Positions 1-7,385 of a stretch of DNA of 16,483 bases are shown one piece after another. A program made the position numbers and the translations under genes. Every line of letters begins with the position of its first letter. Within the stretch, counting starts at the first letter, position 1. This DNA is from an uncultured Synechococcus sp. (GTDB lineage Bacteria > Cyanobacteriota > Cyanobacteriia > PCC-6307 > Cyanobiaceae). The notes below the pieces were generated by a model. That model saw only the letters and a program-made list of their open reading frames with translations. It had not been told where the DNA came from and made no database searches. Location: the NCBI GenBank assembly GCA_913040905.1, contig CAJWIC010000010.1:1-16483 (forward strand), written 5' to 3'.

Positions 1-10
1 TGGAGATCGT

Positions 11-2056
11 GTGAAACAGCGCTGGCGTTTCTGGGCTGTTGTTGCCCTGATCTGGGTGCTGTCCACCGTGGTGGATCGGCTTTGGTGGACGCAGCAGTCC
101 GGTGTCCCCGCCTGGGATCAGGCGGACTACCTCAACAGTGCCCTCGACCATGGCAGGGCCCTTGGCCTGCTGCCCGGCGGTGGTTGGGACGGTTGGTCGG
201 CGCTGCTGGATCTTTCCCCCAAGATTCCACCCCTGGCCTCCCTGGTGAATGGGACCGTGATGGCGGTCAGCGGTGATGCGCCGCCGGCGGCCGCCTGGAG
301 CCTCAGCCTCTGGCATGGGTTGTTGCTGCTGGCCGTGGCCGGTTGGGGGCTACGGCTGCGGGGTGAAGGCCTGGCTCTGCTGGCCTGTCTGCTGACGGCC
401 CTTGCTCCGGCGCTGCTGGATCTCCGGACGGATTATGTGCTCGAGATGCCCCTGGCGGCGGTGGTCACCCTGGCCCTCTGGCGGTTGTCCGTCTGGTGCG
501 ATCCCAGGAATGGCGGGCGTTGGGGCCAGGTCTTCTGGGCAACGACGGCTGCGCTGGCGGCGGTGCTGGTGAAACAGAGCGCCCTGCTGGCATTGGCACC
601 GGCCGGGGGCTGGGCCGCCTGGATCGCCCTGCGTCGCCGCGGCTTGTGGCTGCGACAGGCCCTGGTGCTGCCGGTGCTGGCATCAGGCTTGATCCTGCCC
701 TGGCTGCGGCACAACTGGATCACCAGCCTGGGGGGGACCAACCGTGCGGTGTTCGAGTCCGCAGCCCGGGAAGGAGATCCTGGTCTGCTGAGTCTGGAGA
801 GTTGGTTGTGGTACCCGAGGCTGTTGCCGGAGCAGCTGGGAACCGTGCTTCTTGTGGTGGGTGTCTCCGGCCTGCTGCTCTGGTGCTGGAAGCGCTTCGC
901 TGCGCTCGGTGACGACGGCTGGAGCTGGCGCTGGCTGGTGATCAACCTGCTGGCGGCCTGGCTGCTCACCAGCCTCAGTCCCAATAAGGGCGATCGCTAC
1001 ATCGCGCCGTTGCTGCCGGCGTTGTTGCTGCTGCTCAGCCGCGGTTGGTGGCAGTGGGGGCTGTGGTTGCGGCAGTGGCGGCCCCGCTGGTCTGCCCCAC
1101 TCCTCGGGATGGGGCTGCTGGCCTGTGTCCCAGCGGGTTGGAGCCTTCAGCAGGAGCGGTTGCAGGATCGACCGCGGGGGCCACTGCAGGCCCTGGTGCA
1201 GGCCGCCGGTGGCGCTGATCCTGCAATGGAGCCCCGCACCGTGATCGTGGTGCCGAGCACACCGGATCTCAACCAGCACAACGTCAGTTTTTATGGCCGT
1301 CGCGGTGGTGGTCGCCTGGTCGGTCGTCAGTTGGGGGGCAGCCGCAGTCACCGGGCTCCGGTGCTGGCCCGGGCGGAGTGGGTGGTGCTGGCGGAGGGTG
1401 ATCAGGGATCGGTCCGCAAAGCGGCGCGCAAGCTGGACCGTGCCGTTCGCAGCAGCGGTGTGTTCGAGCAGGTGGATCGTTTCCCGCGCCCGAAGGGTGG
1501 CAGTTATTCCCTCTGGCGCCGCCGTTCCGATCAACCGGCAGCGTTGGGTTTCGCCGTTGAGTTCCCTGCATTGGCTGAGGGGCTCTCGGCAGGACCCGCA
1601 GGGCTTGATCCGGTGTTCTCCGCTGTGGCGGTGGAGCACATGCTGGATGGCCATTTCAGCTATCGCCAACAGGTGGACGATCAGGCGAGGCGGCAGCTGG
1701 CGCTTGATCCTGATGATGCACAGGCGCGCTGGAGCCTGGCCCTTTTAGCGGTGTTAGCCAACCGTCCCGGCGAGGCAGCTGAACACTTCGCAGCCCTGCA
1801 ACGGTTGAACCCCCAGAGCCCGTGGCCTGCGGCGTACCGGAGCGTGGTGCTTCTGGCGGGCTGGATGCCCTGGGCAGCATCGTCGGTGGCGAATGAAGCT
1901 GCCGCAGAGCAGAGCAATGACGTCTTAGTGGCGTTGGCCGATCTCAGTGGTGTGCTGGGCGGTGCCGTCTGGCGGATGCCCTCAGCAGTCAGCAGTGTGC
2001 CGAAGGCTGTGAAGCTTGTGGAAAGTGCCCTGAGTCAGCCGCAGGATTCCAACTGA
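11..2056 (+). CDS. Family-39-type (PMT_2/ArnT-like) membrane glycosyltransferase with C-terminal TPR-like region
   Basis: Predicted polytopic inner-membrane glycosyltransferase of 681 residues, probably moving a sugar from a lipid-linked donor to an envelope acceptor; the acceptor cannot be told from sequence. The N-terminus is one hydrophobic helix (about residues 7-24), followed by a loop with an acidic D-x-x-x-Y motif (WDQADY, residues 35-40) and KIPPL (71-75), the layout of the first periplasmic loop in PMT_2/GT39 enzymes. Many Leu/Trp-rich helices follow to about residue 375, including an SPNKGDRY segment before a helix near 330. Residues 380-510 look soluble, and about 545-650 has TPR-like Ala/Leu helix pairs (for example [19 protein letters not shown]). 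The GTG start is preceded by GGAG at 2-5 with five bases between, a good ribosome binding site. The 3' end overlaps convergent ndhO by 22 bases. Family assignment is fairly sure, substrate unknown. Confidence 0.82.
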   Translation: MKQRWRFWAVVALIWVLSTVVDRLWWTQQSGVPAWDQADYLNSALDHGRALGLLPGGGWDGWSALLDLSPKIPPLASLVNGTVMAVSGDAPPAAAWSLSLWHGLLLLAVAGWGLRLRGEGLALLACLLTALAPALLDLRTDYVLEMPLAAVVTLALWRLSVWCDPRNGGRWGQVFWATTAALAAVLVKQSALLALAPAGGWAAWIALRRRGLWLRQALVLPVLASGLILPWLRHNWITSLGGTNRAVFESAAREGDPGLLSLESWLWYPRLLPEQLGTVLLVVGVSGLLLWCWKRFAALGDDGWSWRWLVINLLAAWLLTSLSPNKGDRYIAPLLPALLLLLSRGWWQWGLWLRQWRPRWSAPLLGMGLLACVPAGWSLQQERLQDRPRGPLQALVQAAGGADPAMEPRTVIVVPSTPDLNQHNVSFYGRRGGGRLVGRQLGGSRSHRAPVLARAEWVVLAEGDQGSVRKAARKLDRAVRSSGVFEQVDRFPRPKGGSYSLWRRRSDQPAALGFAVEFPALAEGLSAGPAGLDPVFSAVAVEHMLDGHFSYRQQVDDQARRQLALDPDDAQARWSLALLAVLANRPGEAAEHFAALQRLNPQSPWPAAYRSVVLLAGWMPWAASSVANEAAAEQSNDVLVALADLSGVLGGAVWRMPSAVSSVPKAVKLVESALSQPQDSN

Positions 2057-2289
2057 TCCATCCGCAGCCACACATCCGGGACCGGACGGTTCCAACGCAC
2101 CTGGCCATAGTCTCCTTTGACCAGAAGCAGCTCCCCTGGACCAGTGAAGATGTAGTCCGGGGGAGTGGGATCGCTGGCCGTGGCTTCGATGCTGGCTTGA
2201 TAGGCCTTGCGGTTCACTTTCACCAAGGCTCCTTTGCGAAGAGCCGCCGGTTTGGCCTTGGCGGGGGCCTTGGTGTCGGTTTCGGCCAT
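2035..2289 (-). CDS. ndhO: NAD(P)H-quinone oxidoreductase subunit O
   Basis: NdhO is a small peripheral subunit specific to cyanobacterial and plastid NDH-1, which takes part in cyclic electron flow around photosystem I and in respiration on the thylakoid membrane. The 84-residue protein has the family hallmarks: a KKG-like entry ([14 protein letters not shown]), a central P-x-Y-x-F-x-x-x-G-E ([13 protein letters not shown]), KGDYGQVRW, and the C-terminal P-x-P-D-V-W-L-R-x-D-Q-L-E. The N-terminal 18 or so residues are an Ala/Lys/Thr-rich extension. I chose the ATG at 2289; a GTG at 2313 in the same frame would add eight residues but has no support. The stop lies inside the 3' end of the convergent glycosyltransferase. 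The GMC oxidoreductase lies 44 bases upstream on the same strand, so read-through is possible but not shown. Confidence 0.93.
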   Translation of the reverse strand: MAETDTKAPAKAKPAALRKGALVKVNRKAYQASIEATASDPTPPDYIFTGPGELLLVKGDYGQVRWNRPVPDVWLRMDQLESCG

Positions 2290-2317
2290 CAGGGCTGACA
2301 GAGACTTCTGCACGTTA

Positions 2318-2335
2318 AAGCCACTTGGATGGCTT
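2318..2335 (-). terminator. Short hairpin after the GMC oxidoreductase stop
   Basis: A perfect 6-bp inverted repeat, AAGCCA / TGGCTT with a six-base loop, begins within the TAA stop codon of the GMC gene and lies just upstream of ndhO. On the minus strand the second arm runs into TTTAA rather than a long U tract, so it is at best a weak terminator or a 3'-end stabilising stem. It is the only stem I see that could separate the transcripts of the two genes. Confidence 0.3.
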
Positions 2336-3983
2336 AGAAGTCGTTCTGCATGATGTGCTCCATGGAGCGTTCGGCGAAGGCTGCGATGGTGAGTGCGGGG
2401 TTCGTTGCAGCAGTGGCCAGAGGAATAAACGCCGCATCAGTGACGTAAAGGCCCTTGTACCCCTTGAGACGACCGTAAAGGTCGCAGGCTTTTCCCATCA
2501 CCGCCCCACCACAGGGATGGGCCGTTGCTGATGCATCAGCTTTGGTCTTTCGCATTGCCTCGGGGACAGAATTTCTTTTCGCGGGGTCTTGGTCTCGGAT
2601 TCGATCAAACTTCGAGCAGCTGTACTCCATTCCGTCGACCAGTTGTTTGACGGCTTTGCTTTTGCCATCCCAGTGGAGAACTGCTTTATCCGCCTTCGCA
2701 TCAAAATCCCAGTACCCGCTTTGCTTCGGGATCGACATGCCCAGGAACGTGATTGAACCCTTGGGGGAGACCCACATGGGGAATGCAATCATTGATTGTG
2801 GGCCGAAGGGATTGTCGTCGTAATCGGCGCCCAGGATATGGGCAGGTCCACCTTCTTTGTAGTTGGTTGGTTGTCCTGCTGCATAGACGGCAAAGGTGTC
2901 ACCATTGTTGCCCCAGTGCTGCCCAACTTCGGAATTCAGCTTCGGCAGAGTTCCTTTTGATTTGGCGCGCATCAGGAGGGACGTGGTGCCCATCGATCCT
3001 GCTCCAAAGAAAACTTTTTCAGTTTCGATTCGTTCCGTGGAAAGGATGTTGCCCTTGTTGTCTATTTTGTTATAGGTAACAACATATCCTGTTCCATTCT
3101 CGGAGATTTCCGTGACATTGGCGTGATCTTCGATCTTGACGTTGCCACTTTCCTCTGCATATTTTAAGTAATTTTTGTCCAGGCTGTTCTTGTATCCGCT
3201 GTTGGCTCCATACCAGATCTCTCCTGCGATAGCACTTGGTTTCAGAGCGCCATTGATTTCTTTGCGAACCACGTGCCAGTTTGTGCCGACATTGAGTCTC
3301 TTGGATGGCACGTCTGCTTCGTTCAGAAGGTCCTGGGTGATTCGTGCATTTTCGAAGTACTTGCTGTTGAGAACGTCATCTGGAATTGGTCCTGCCTCGA
3401 GCATTTCAATGACTCTCGGGTAAAAGACTTTATCCATCTCTTCGTAGCTCACTTCGCTGGGGAAGCACTGATAGAAGTTTTTTTCCGTGGGCTGCAGGAG
3501 GACTGTGTTGTAAACGAGAGACCCCCCGCCGACCCCGCAGGATGCCCAGACAGTGATCCCATCCTCATTGAGTGTTTCAATCAAGCCCGTTTCTTTTTCA
3601 ATCTTTGCGGGCTTGAAGATCGGCGCTTTGTCTGTCAGCCATCCGGCCCGTCCGTCAGGCTTCTCGTTTGTACAAAATGTGTCTTGATTTGGACCGGTGT
3701 TCCAGCGGCGCCCCCGTTCAAGCACCAGAGTCTCGATCCCTTTTTCTCCCAGGCGATGGGCTGCGATGGCTCCACCAAAGCCACTTCCAATGACCACCGC
3801 TTGGACTTTGTTCCCAATCGAAGAACCCCCCGCTTTTGACGTGCTCTTTTCGGTCTTGTTTCCACCTTTGCCAAAAGCTGCCAGGAAACCTTGGCTGACT
3901 ACAGCTGCTGCGCCGCCGATGAGGACACTTCGGCGGGATGTCCGGAGGGGGGCCATCGAGTCAATTGGATGCGTCACCTGCAT
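2334..3983 (-). CDS. Tat-exported GMC oxidoreductase, cholesterol-oxidase-like flavoprotein
   Basis: Predicted FAD-dependent alcohol/sterol-type oxidoreductase of 549 residues. Numbered from the ATG at 3983, a twin-arginine motif (TSRRSVLIGG, Arg17-Arg18) is followed by an Ala-rich hydrophobic stretch, indicating Tat export to the periplasm or lumen. The Rossmann FAD motif VIGSGFGG is at about 64-71 with the ribose-binding Glu (LVLERG) near 89, and the GMC motif CGVGGGSLVYN follows. The C-terminus has AHPCGG and, about 39 residues on, TNPALT; His489 and Asn528 match the catalytic His/Asn pair of cholesterol-oxidase-type GMC enzymes. The substrate is unknown, and a sterol is not implied. A second ATG at 3956 (MAPLRTSRR) is an equally plausible start; a TTG at 4031 is unlikely. 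Neither ATG has a clear Shine-Dalgarno. Base composition is lower in GC than the flanks (22 of 60 G+C at 3061-3120), suggesting later acquisition. Confidence 0.88.
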   Translation of the reverse strand: MQVTHPIDSMAPLRTSRRSVLIGGAAAVVSQGFLAAFGKGGNKTEKSTSKAGGSSIGNKVQAVVIGSGFGGAIAAHRLGEKGIETLVLERGRRWNTGPNQDTFCTNEKPDGRAGWLTDKAPIFKPAKIEKETGLIETLNEDGITVWASCGVGGGSLVYNTVLLQPTEKNFYQCFPSEVSYEEMDKVFYPRVIEMLEAGPIPDDVLNSKYFENARITQDLLNEADVPSKRLNVGTNWHVVRKEINGALKPSAIAGEIWYGANSGYKNSLDKNYLKYAEESGNVKIEDHANVTEISENGTGYVVTYNKIDNKGNILSTERIETEKVFFGAGSMGTTSLLMRAKSKGTLPKLNSEVGQHWGNNGDTFAVYAAGQPTNYKEGGPAHILGADYDDNPFGPQSMIAFPMWVSPKGSITFLGMSIPKQSGYWDFDAKADKAVLHWDGKSKAVKQLVDGMEYSCSKFDRIRDQDPAKRNSVPEAMRKTKADASATAHPCGGAVMGKACDLYGRLKGYKGLYVTDAAFIPLATAATNPALTIAAFAERSMEHIMQNDF

Positions 3984-4109
3984 TAGTAGCGATGTTTGGT
4001 GGATGGCGCCTCTAAAGGTCGGAGAATGCAAGGAACTGGACCGGGTTCGGTTCCTGCTCTCACGCCGCGGAGAGCGCTCTTAGCCTTGACCAGCTTTTTT
4101 TGTCAGCCC
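3984..4109. promoter_or_regulatory. Divergent intergenic region with hairpin and palindrome
   Basis: This gap separates the divergent GMC and SulA-like genes and so should hold both promoters; I cannot assign -10/-35 boxes with confidence. Visible structure: an imperfect hairpin at 4032-4054 (GGAAC...GTTCC outer arms, extendable with G-U pairs to about ten pairs), a perfect ten-base palindrome AGAGCGCTCT at 4071-4080, and a run of seven T at 4095-4101. The palindrome could be an operator for a dimeric regulator, but this is inference. Confidence 0.4.
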
Positions 4110-5039
4110 ATGCGATTGCTGCTGCTGGGATGCACAGGTTTTGTCGGCAAGGAACTGGTTCCCCAGCTGCTCCAGTCCGGCCATGAGCTCACCCTGGTCA
4201 GCCGTCGCCTGCCCCGGGGCTATGGGGAGGAGCGCAGCGATGGTCGTCTGTGCTGGCTGCAGCTTGATCCGGCCCAGCCCGGCAGTTGGCAGGAGCCGGC
4301 CCTAAAGCAGGCCCTCAGCCAGGCAGACGGTGTGGTGAATCTGGCGGGTGAGCCGATCGCCGAGCAGCGCTGGACCCCGTCCCACCTGAAACTGCTTGAG
4401 AGCAGTCGACTGGAGACCACGCGGCTGTTAGTGGAAGCGATGGCAGCCCTGACGGCTCCACCCCAGGTGCTGGTCAATGCTTCAGCCATCGGTTTCTACG
4501 GCACCAGTCGCGAAGCCTGCTTCCAGGAGTCCAGCGCCGCCGGTTCCGATTTCCTGGCCTCATTGTGTGAACGCTGGGAGGCGGCGGCCGCTGCGGTTCC
4601 ATCGGCCACCCGCCTGGTGACCGTGCGAATCGGCATCGTGATCGCTGCCGGTGGTGGTGCGCTGGGCAAGATGTTGCCGGTGTTCCGGGCCGGGTTCGGC
4701 GGACCGATCGGATCGGGTCAGCAATGGATGAGTTGGATCCATCGCAGTGACCTCTGCACCCTGATTCAGCGGGGTCTGGAGGACGCGTCCTGGACCGGTG
4801 TGATCAATGGCGTCGCCCCCCAGCCCGTGTCGATGAATGATTTCGCTCGGGAGCTTGGCCGCAGCCTGGGGCGTCCCAGTCTGTTGCCGGTGCCCGGTCC
4901 GGTGCTGCAGGTGCTGCTTGGGGATGGAGCGAAAGTGGTGCTCGAGGGCCAGCAGGTGCAATCCGAGCGGCTGGACAGCCTCGGGTTCAGCTTCCGCTAT
5001 CCCGACCTGTCTTCAGCACTCGCCGCTGCCACCAGCTGA
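4110..5039 (+). CDS. TIGR01777 epimerase-fold protein, SulA/GC1-like cell-division factor
   Basis: An extended short-chain dehydrogenase/epimerase-fold protein of 309 residues in the TIGR01777 family. The N-terminal nucleotide-binding motif is GCTGFVG (residues 7-13), followed by VSRR, VNLAGEPIAEQRWT, the family signature ASAIGFYG near 123-130, and GQQWMSWIHRSDL. The C-terminal 50 residues have the DUF1731 pattern (NGVAPQPV, LLGDGAKVVLEGQQV, LGFSFRYPDL). Cyanobacterial and plastid members (Synechocystis SulA, Arabidopsis GC1) are tied to positioning of cell or plastid division; applying that role here is by homology only, and no enzymatic reaction is established. The start is the ATG at 4110, which places the Rossmann strand at the very N-terminus; upstream codons in frame look non-coding. 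The last 53 bases overlap the convergent two-helix membrane gene. Confidence 0.87.
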   Translation: MRLLLLGCTGFVGKELVPQLLQSGHELTLVSRRLPRGYGEERSDGRLCWLQLDPAQPGSWQEPALKQALSQADGVVNLAGEPIAEQRWTPSHLKLLESSRLETTRLLVEAMAALTAPPQVLVNASAIGFYGTSREACFQESSAAGSDFLASLCERWEAAAAAVPSATRLVTVRIGIVIAAGGGALGKMLPVFRAGFGGPIGSGQQWMSWIHRSDLCTLIQRGLEDASWTGVINGVAPQPVSMNDFARELGRSLGRPSLLPVPGPVLQVLLGDGAKVVLEGQQVQSERLDSLGFSFRYPDLSSALAAATS

Positions 5040-5259
5040 GAAGTCCGCTCAGCAGGGCCGCCATGATCAGCAGGCTGATGGCTGGGGTGAACAGGGGCTG
5101 CCAGAGGGTCTGAAACAGGTCCATCAGTCCATTGCGGCCCTGGGTCTGGGCCGCCACAGCAACTCCGAAGAAGCCGGCGCCCAGAATCACCACGAGCACG
5201 TTGAGCATCAGCAGCCGATCCAGCCAGCGCTTCCAGGTCGGTTCCGAGAACGCACTCAT
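4987..5259 (-). CDS. Small two-helix membrane protein, unknown function
   Basis: A 90-residue protein that I do not recognise as a named family. It starts with a short basic/aromatic segment (MSAFSEPTWKRWLDRLL), then has two hydrophobic helices at about residues 15-37 and 58-80, joined by a polar loop containing QTQGRNGLMDLFQTLWQP. It ends in WWQRRVLKTGRDSGS, so both termini are probably cytoplasmic. The ATG at 5259 overlaps the stop of the LpxB-related gene as ATGA, which supports this start and suggests translational coupling. Coupling hints at a shared process, perhaps at the membrane where a glycolipid enzyme would act, but that is inference. Its 3' end runs 53 bases into the convergent SulA-like gene. 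Confidence 0.75.
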   Translation of the reverse strand: MSAFSEPTWKRWLDRLLMLNVLVVILGAGFFGVAVAAQTQGRNGLMDLFQTLWQPLFTPAISLLIMAALLSGLLSWWQRRVLKTGRDSGS

Positions 5260-6425
5260 GGCAGGAGTTTGCTGATCGCTGCCGCCATTCTCGTGCCGCC
5301 ACCGGCTGTTCCGAGACGACGGCTGGCCTCGCGTCGGCATTGCTCCTGCAGCGGCTGATCGCTGCGGGAGCGTTTGAGCAAGTCCAGCGCCATTGCAGCC
5401 GTGGCTTCAATGTTCTCGCTGGATCCAGCGTCGCCGGGGGCACAGAAGACCGTCGGCCCCAGCAACCGGCGCTGTGCCTCTGCGAATCGGGCGGTGAACT
5501 GGGGGCCCTTGCCTGGAAGCTGCAGTGCGGGTCTGGCCAGTCCGACGGCCTGTTCGATCGCGGTGCCGGCCATGCCGATGACCAGATCGCTGTGTTGCAG
5601 CACGGATTGGAAGGCGTCACGCCGCACGGTGATCGGCACGGTGCCGGGTCGGCTCAGCACCCCCTGCTCCAGTTGCCAGCCAACACTGGCGGCCAAGGCG
5701 TGCAGAGCCGCGTCCTCCAGGCTGGCGACCAGGGCCAGATCCAGGCTCAGCTCCGCAGCGACGGGAAGCTTCTCGATCAATTGCAACAGCAGCAGCAGGT
5801 TGTCCTCCAGCTCCGGCCGGCGACTGCCAGGCAGCAGTCCGATGCGTTGTCGGGCGGATGGCAGCGCTTCCGCCGGCGTGAGCACCGGGTCCATGAACGG
5901 GTTGCCGATGAAGTGCACGGGGCGTTGCAGTTGGCCGGTGAGGTCGTCCGCGGTCAGCTGATCCCGGCTGAACACCGCCTGGAAGCGAGGGCTGGCCAGC
6001 AGTTCGCCGCAGGGCCAGGGCAAACGCAGCCGTCCTTCGTAATGGCTCGAATAGGCCACGAGATAGGTGGCCACGGGTCGGCGGCTCAGCCAGGCGGCGA
6101 TCACCGGGATCACATCCCCCACCACCACGATCAGATCGAAGCGATGGCCATGGCGCAGCAGCCGCAGCAAGCGGCGCAACAAATACAGGATCTGGCCTTG
6201 AACCAGTTCCGTCAGCCGCCCGCGCAGGCTGGTGTAGCCGATGCCTCCGGTGCTGAACTCGTGGCTGCGCCCCAGCAGGGCAATGCCGGCCTGCCGGTAG
6301 GGACTGCCCAGCCCCGCCAGAGGCAAGGCCTGGACGTGATGCCCCAGTGACTGAAGGGCTTGCCCGATCAAAGCGCCGGAGACGTCCTCCCCGTGGCCGT
6401 TGCTCAGCAGCAGGATCTGTCCCAT
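5256..6425 (-). CDS. Lipid-A-disaccharide-synthase-related glycosyltransferase-fold protein (TIGR03492-like)
   Basis: A GT-B-fold protein of 389 residues related to LpxB, matching the cyanobacterial 'lipid-A-disaccharide synthase-related' family rather than LpxB proper. The start LLLSNGHGEDVSGALIG (about residues 4-20) is the family's N-terminal loop; also seen are FDLIVVVGDVIPVIAAW near 96-112, an IGNPFMDPVL segment after FSRDQLTADDL near 155, LLPGSRRPELEDNL near 197-210, and VIGMAGTAIEQAVGLARPALQLPGKGPQF, the C-terminal donor-binding pattern with G-T-A-x-x-Q. LpxB condenses UDP-diacylglucosamine with lipid X. Whether this paralogue makes lipid A or another glycolipid is not known to me. It is third in a minus-strand set after sufA and a TPR gene (27-base gap to the latter) and overlaps the next gene by ATGA. 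The ATG at 6425 fits the family N-terminus. Confidence 0.86.
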   Translation of the reverse strand: MGQILLLSNGHGEDVSGALIGQALQSLGHHVQALPLAGLGSPYRQAGIALLGRSHEFSTGGIGYTSLRGRLTELVQGQILYLLRRLLRLLRHGHRFDLIVVVGDVIPVIAAWLSRRPVATYLVAYSSHYEGRLRLPWPCGELLASPRFQAVFSRDQLTADDLTGQLQRPVHFIGNPFMDPVLTPAEALPSARQRIGLLPGSRRPELEDNLLLLLQLIEKLPVAAELSLDLALVASLEDAALHALAASVGWQLEQGVLSRPGTVPITVRRDAFQSVLQHSDLVIGMAGTAIEQAVGLARPALQLPGKGPQFTARFAEAQRRLLGPTVFCAPGDAGSSENIEATAAMALDLLKRSRSDQPLQEQCRREASRRLGTAGGGTRMAAAISKLLP

Positions 6426-6452
6426 GGACCGTTTACGCCGCTATGGGATGGA

Positions 6453-6872
6453 TCAGAGGTTCAGCCAGGACTTCACTTTTTCAAGTGCTTTCCAGCCCGG
6501 ACGCCGCACCAGGCCGTCCTCGAGGGCACCTTTGAGGTCATCGGAAATCTGGGGGGCCATGGTCAACACCTGATGCACCATCTGGATCTGATCGCGCACA
6601 CCCTTGGAATCCGTCTCTAGCAACGCCAGGCTGAGGTTGATGCGGGCCTGGGGATCCTGGGGACTGAGTTTCACCGCGAACCGGGCCGATCGCAGCGCCT
6701 CTTCGGGTTGGTCGCACAGCAGTTGCAACCAGGCCAGACAGGTCCAGCCCGCCGCCTGGCGTGGTGCGAGTTCAGTGATCTTGAGGAAGTCGGGCAGGAT
6801 TTCGGCGGCGCTGGCTCCGGCTTGGTAGCGGGCCATGGCCTGATCAAACAGGTTCTCCTGGTTGGACTCCAT
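6453..6872 (-). CDS. TPR-repeat protein
   Basis: A 139-residue, probably soluble protein made of helical repeats. At least two TPR-like units are visible: about residues 38-71 (PRQAAGWTCLAWLQLLCDQPEEALRSA...) and 72-105 (PQDPQARINLSLALLETDS...), preceded by an imperfect one (LFDQAMARYQAGASAAEILPDF). The C-terminus has a Trp/Lys-rich helix (WKALEKVKSWLNL). No signal peptide or membrane segment is seen, so it is likely a cytoplasmic scaffold for a partner that cannot be named from sequence. It lies 48 bases downstream of sufA and 27 bases upstream of the LpxB-related gene on the same strand, consistent with co-transcription. The ATG at 6872 is the first good start; no strong Shine-Dalgarno is visible. 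Confidence 0.85.
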   Translation of the reverse strand: MESNQENLFDQAMARYQAGASAAEILPDFLKITELAPRQAAGWTCLAWLQLLCDQPEEALRSARFAVKLSPQDPQARINLSLALLETDSKGVRDQIQMVHQVLTMAPQISDDLKGALEDGLVRRPGWKALEKVKSWLNL

Positions 6873-6920
6873 GGCGGGGCGTGCTGAACGTTCTTCAGAT
6901 TCCCACGCGGCGGCTTGACG

Positions 6921-7313
6921 TCAGACCGCGAAGGAGCTGCCGCAGCCGCAGGTCTGACTGGCGTTGGGGTTGGTGAAGTTGAACCCCCCTCCGATCAGAG
7001 CGGTGCTGAAATCCAGTTGCATGCCGTAGATGTACAGCAGGCTCTTGGGGTCGCAGATCACGCGGAAGCCCTGGCCGTTGGCGGCCACGTAGTCGTAGGT
7101 CTCGTCGTCCTCAAGCGTGTCTGAGGCCGGCACGAAGTCCATCGTGTAGCTCATGCCGCTGCAGCCTCCGGAGCGGACCCCCACCCGCAGCACCTGTTGA
7201 TCACCCTGTTCACGACAGAGCTTCGCCAGCTGCTGCATTGCCGGTTCCGTAATCAGGATCCCCTTGCCGTCCTTGGCGGTGTGGGCCGGCGCTGGGTTGG
7301 TGGTTGAGGTCAT
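6921..7313 (-). CDS. sufA: A-type iron-sulfur cluster carrier (SufA/IscA family)
   Basis: An A-type Fe-S carrier protein of 130 residues that receives or relays iron-sulfur clusters for apo-proteins; in a cyanobacterium the clients would include photosystem I and ferredoxins. The three cluster-ligating cysteines are present: Cys51 in RSGGCSGM and Cys122/Cys124 in the C-terminal TCGCGSSF. The segment ICDPKSLLYIYGMQLDFS followed by GGGFNFTNPNASQ is the conserved HesB/IscA block, and its wording is closest to plastid SufA/CpIscA, which is why I prefer SufA to IscA. Cys33 and Cys87 are additional. The first 17 or so residues are a Pro/Thr/Ala-rich extension. The ATG at 7313 is divergent from zds, with only 72 bases between. 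Naming sufA versus iscA is less certain than the family. Confidence 0.9.
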   Translation of the reverse strand: MTSTTNPAPAHTAKDGKGILITEPAMQQLAKLCREQGDQQVLRVGVRSGGCSGMSYTMDFVPASDTLEDDETYDYVAANGQGFRVICDPKSLLYIYGMQLDFSTALIGGGFNFTNPNASQTCGCGSSFAV

Positions 7314-7385
7314 TCGTGACGCAGGCTCGTCTCCTCACTTTATGAAGCCTGATACATAGAGTCGCCATCAGTTGCACACCTCAAG
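7314..7385. promoter_or_regulatory. Shared divergent promoter region, sufA/zds
   Basis: The only sequence between two divergent genes is these 72 bases, so both promoters must be here or inside the coding regions. A relatively AT-rich stretch lies at 7338-7360 (TTTATGAAGCC and GATACATAG), where a TG-A-TACATA string at 7350-7358 resembles a weak extended -10 for zds. No clear -35 or operator repeat is seen. The exact promoter call is inference. Confidence 0.35.

Noticed and set aside
990..997. HIP1 octamer GCGATCGC
   Set aside because: I noticed only this copy, inside a coding region; it is not enriched as in HIP1-rich cyanobacteria, so chance is the simplest reading.
683..1669. Long minus-strand open frames opposite the first glycosyltransferase
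   Set aside because: Gln/Pro/Arg-rich shadow composition, no domain, and the plus-strand gene is well supported.
2290..2313. Upstream GTG start for ndhO
   Set aside because: It would add eight residues not typical of NdhO and lacks a better ribosome binding site than the internal ATG.
5340..6350. A 336-codon Gln/Ala-rich open frame antisense to the LpxB-related gene
   Set aside because: Shadow of a GC-rich gene; glutamine runs come from reverse-complemented Leu (CTG) codons.
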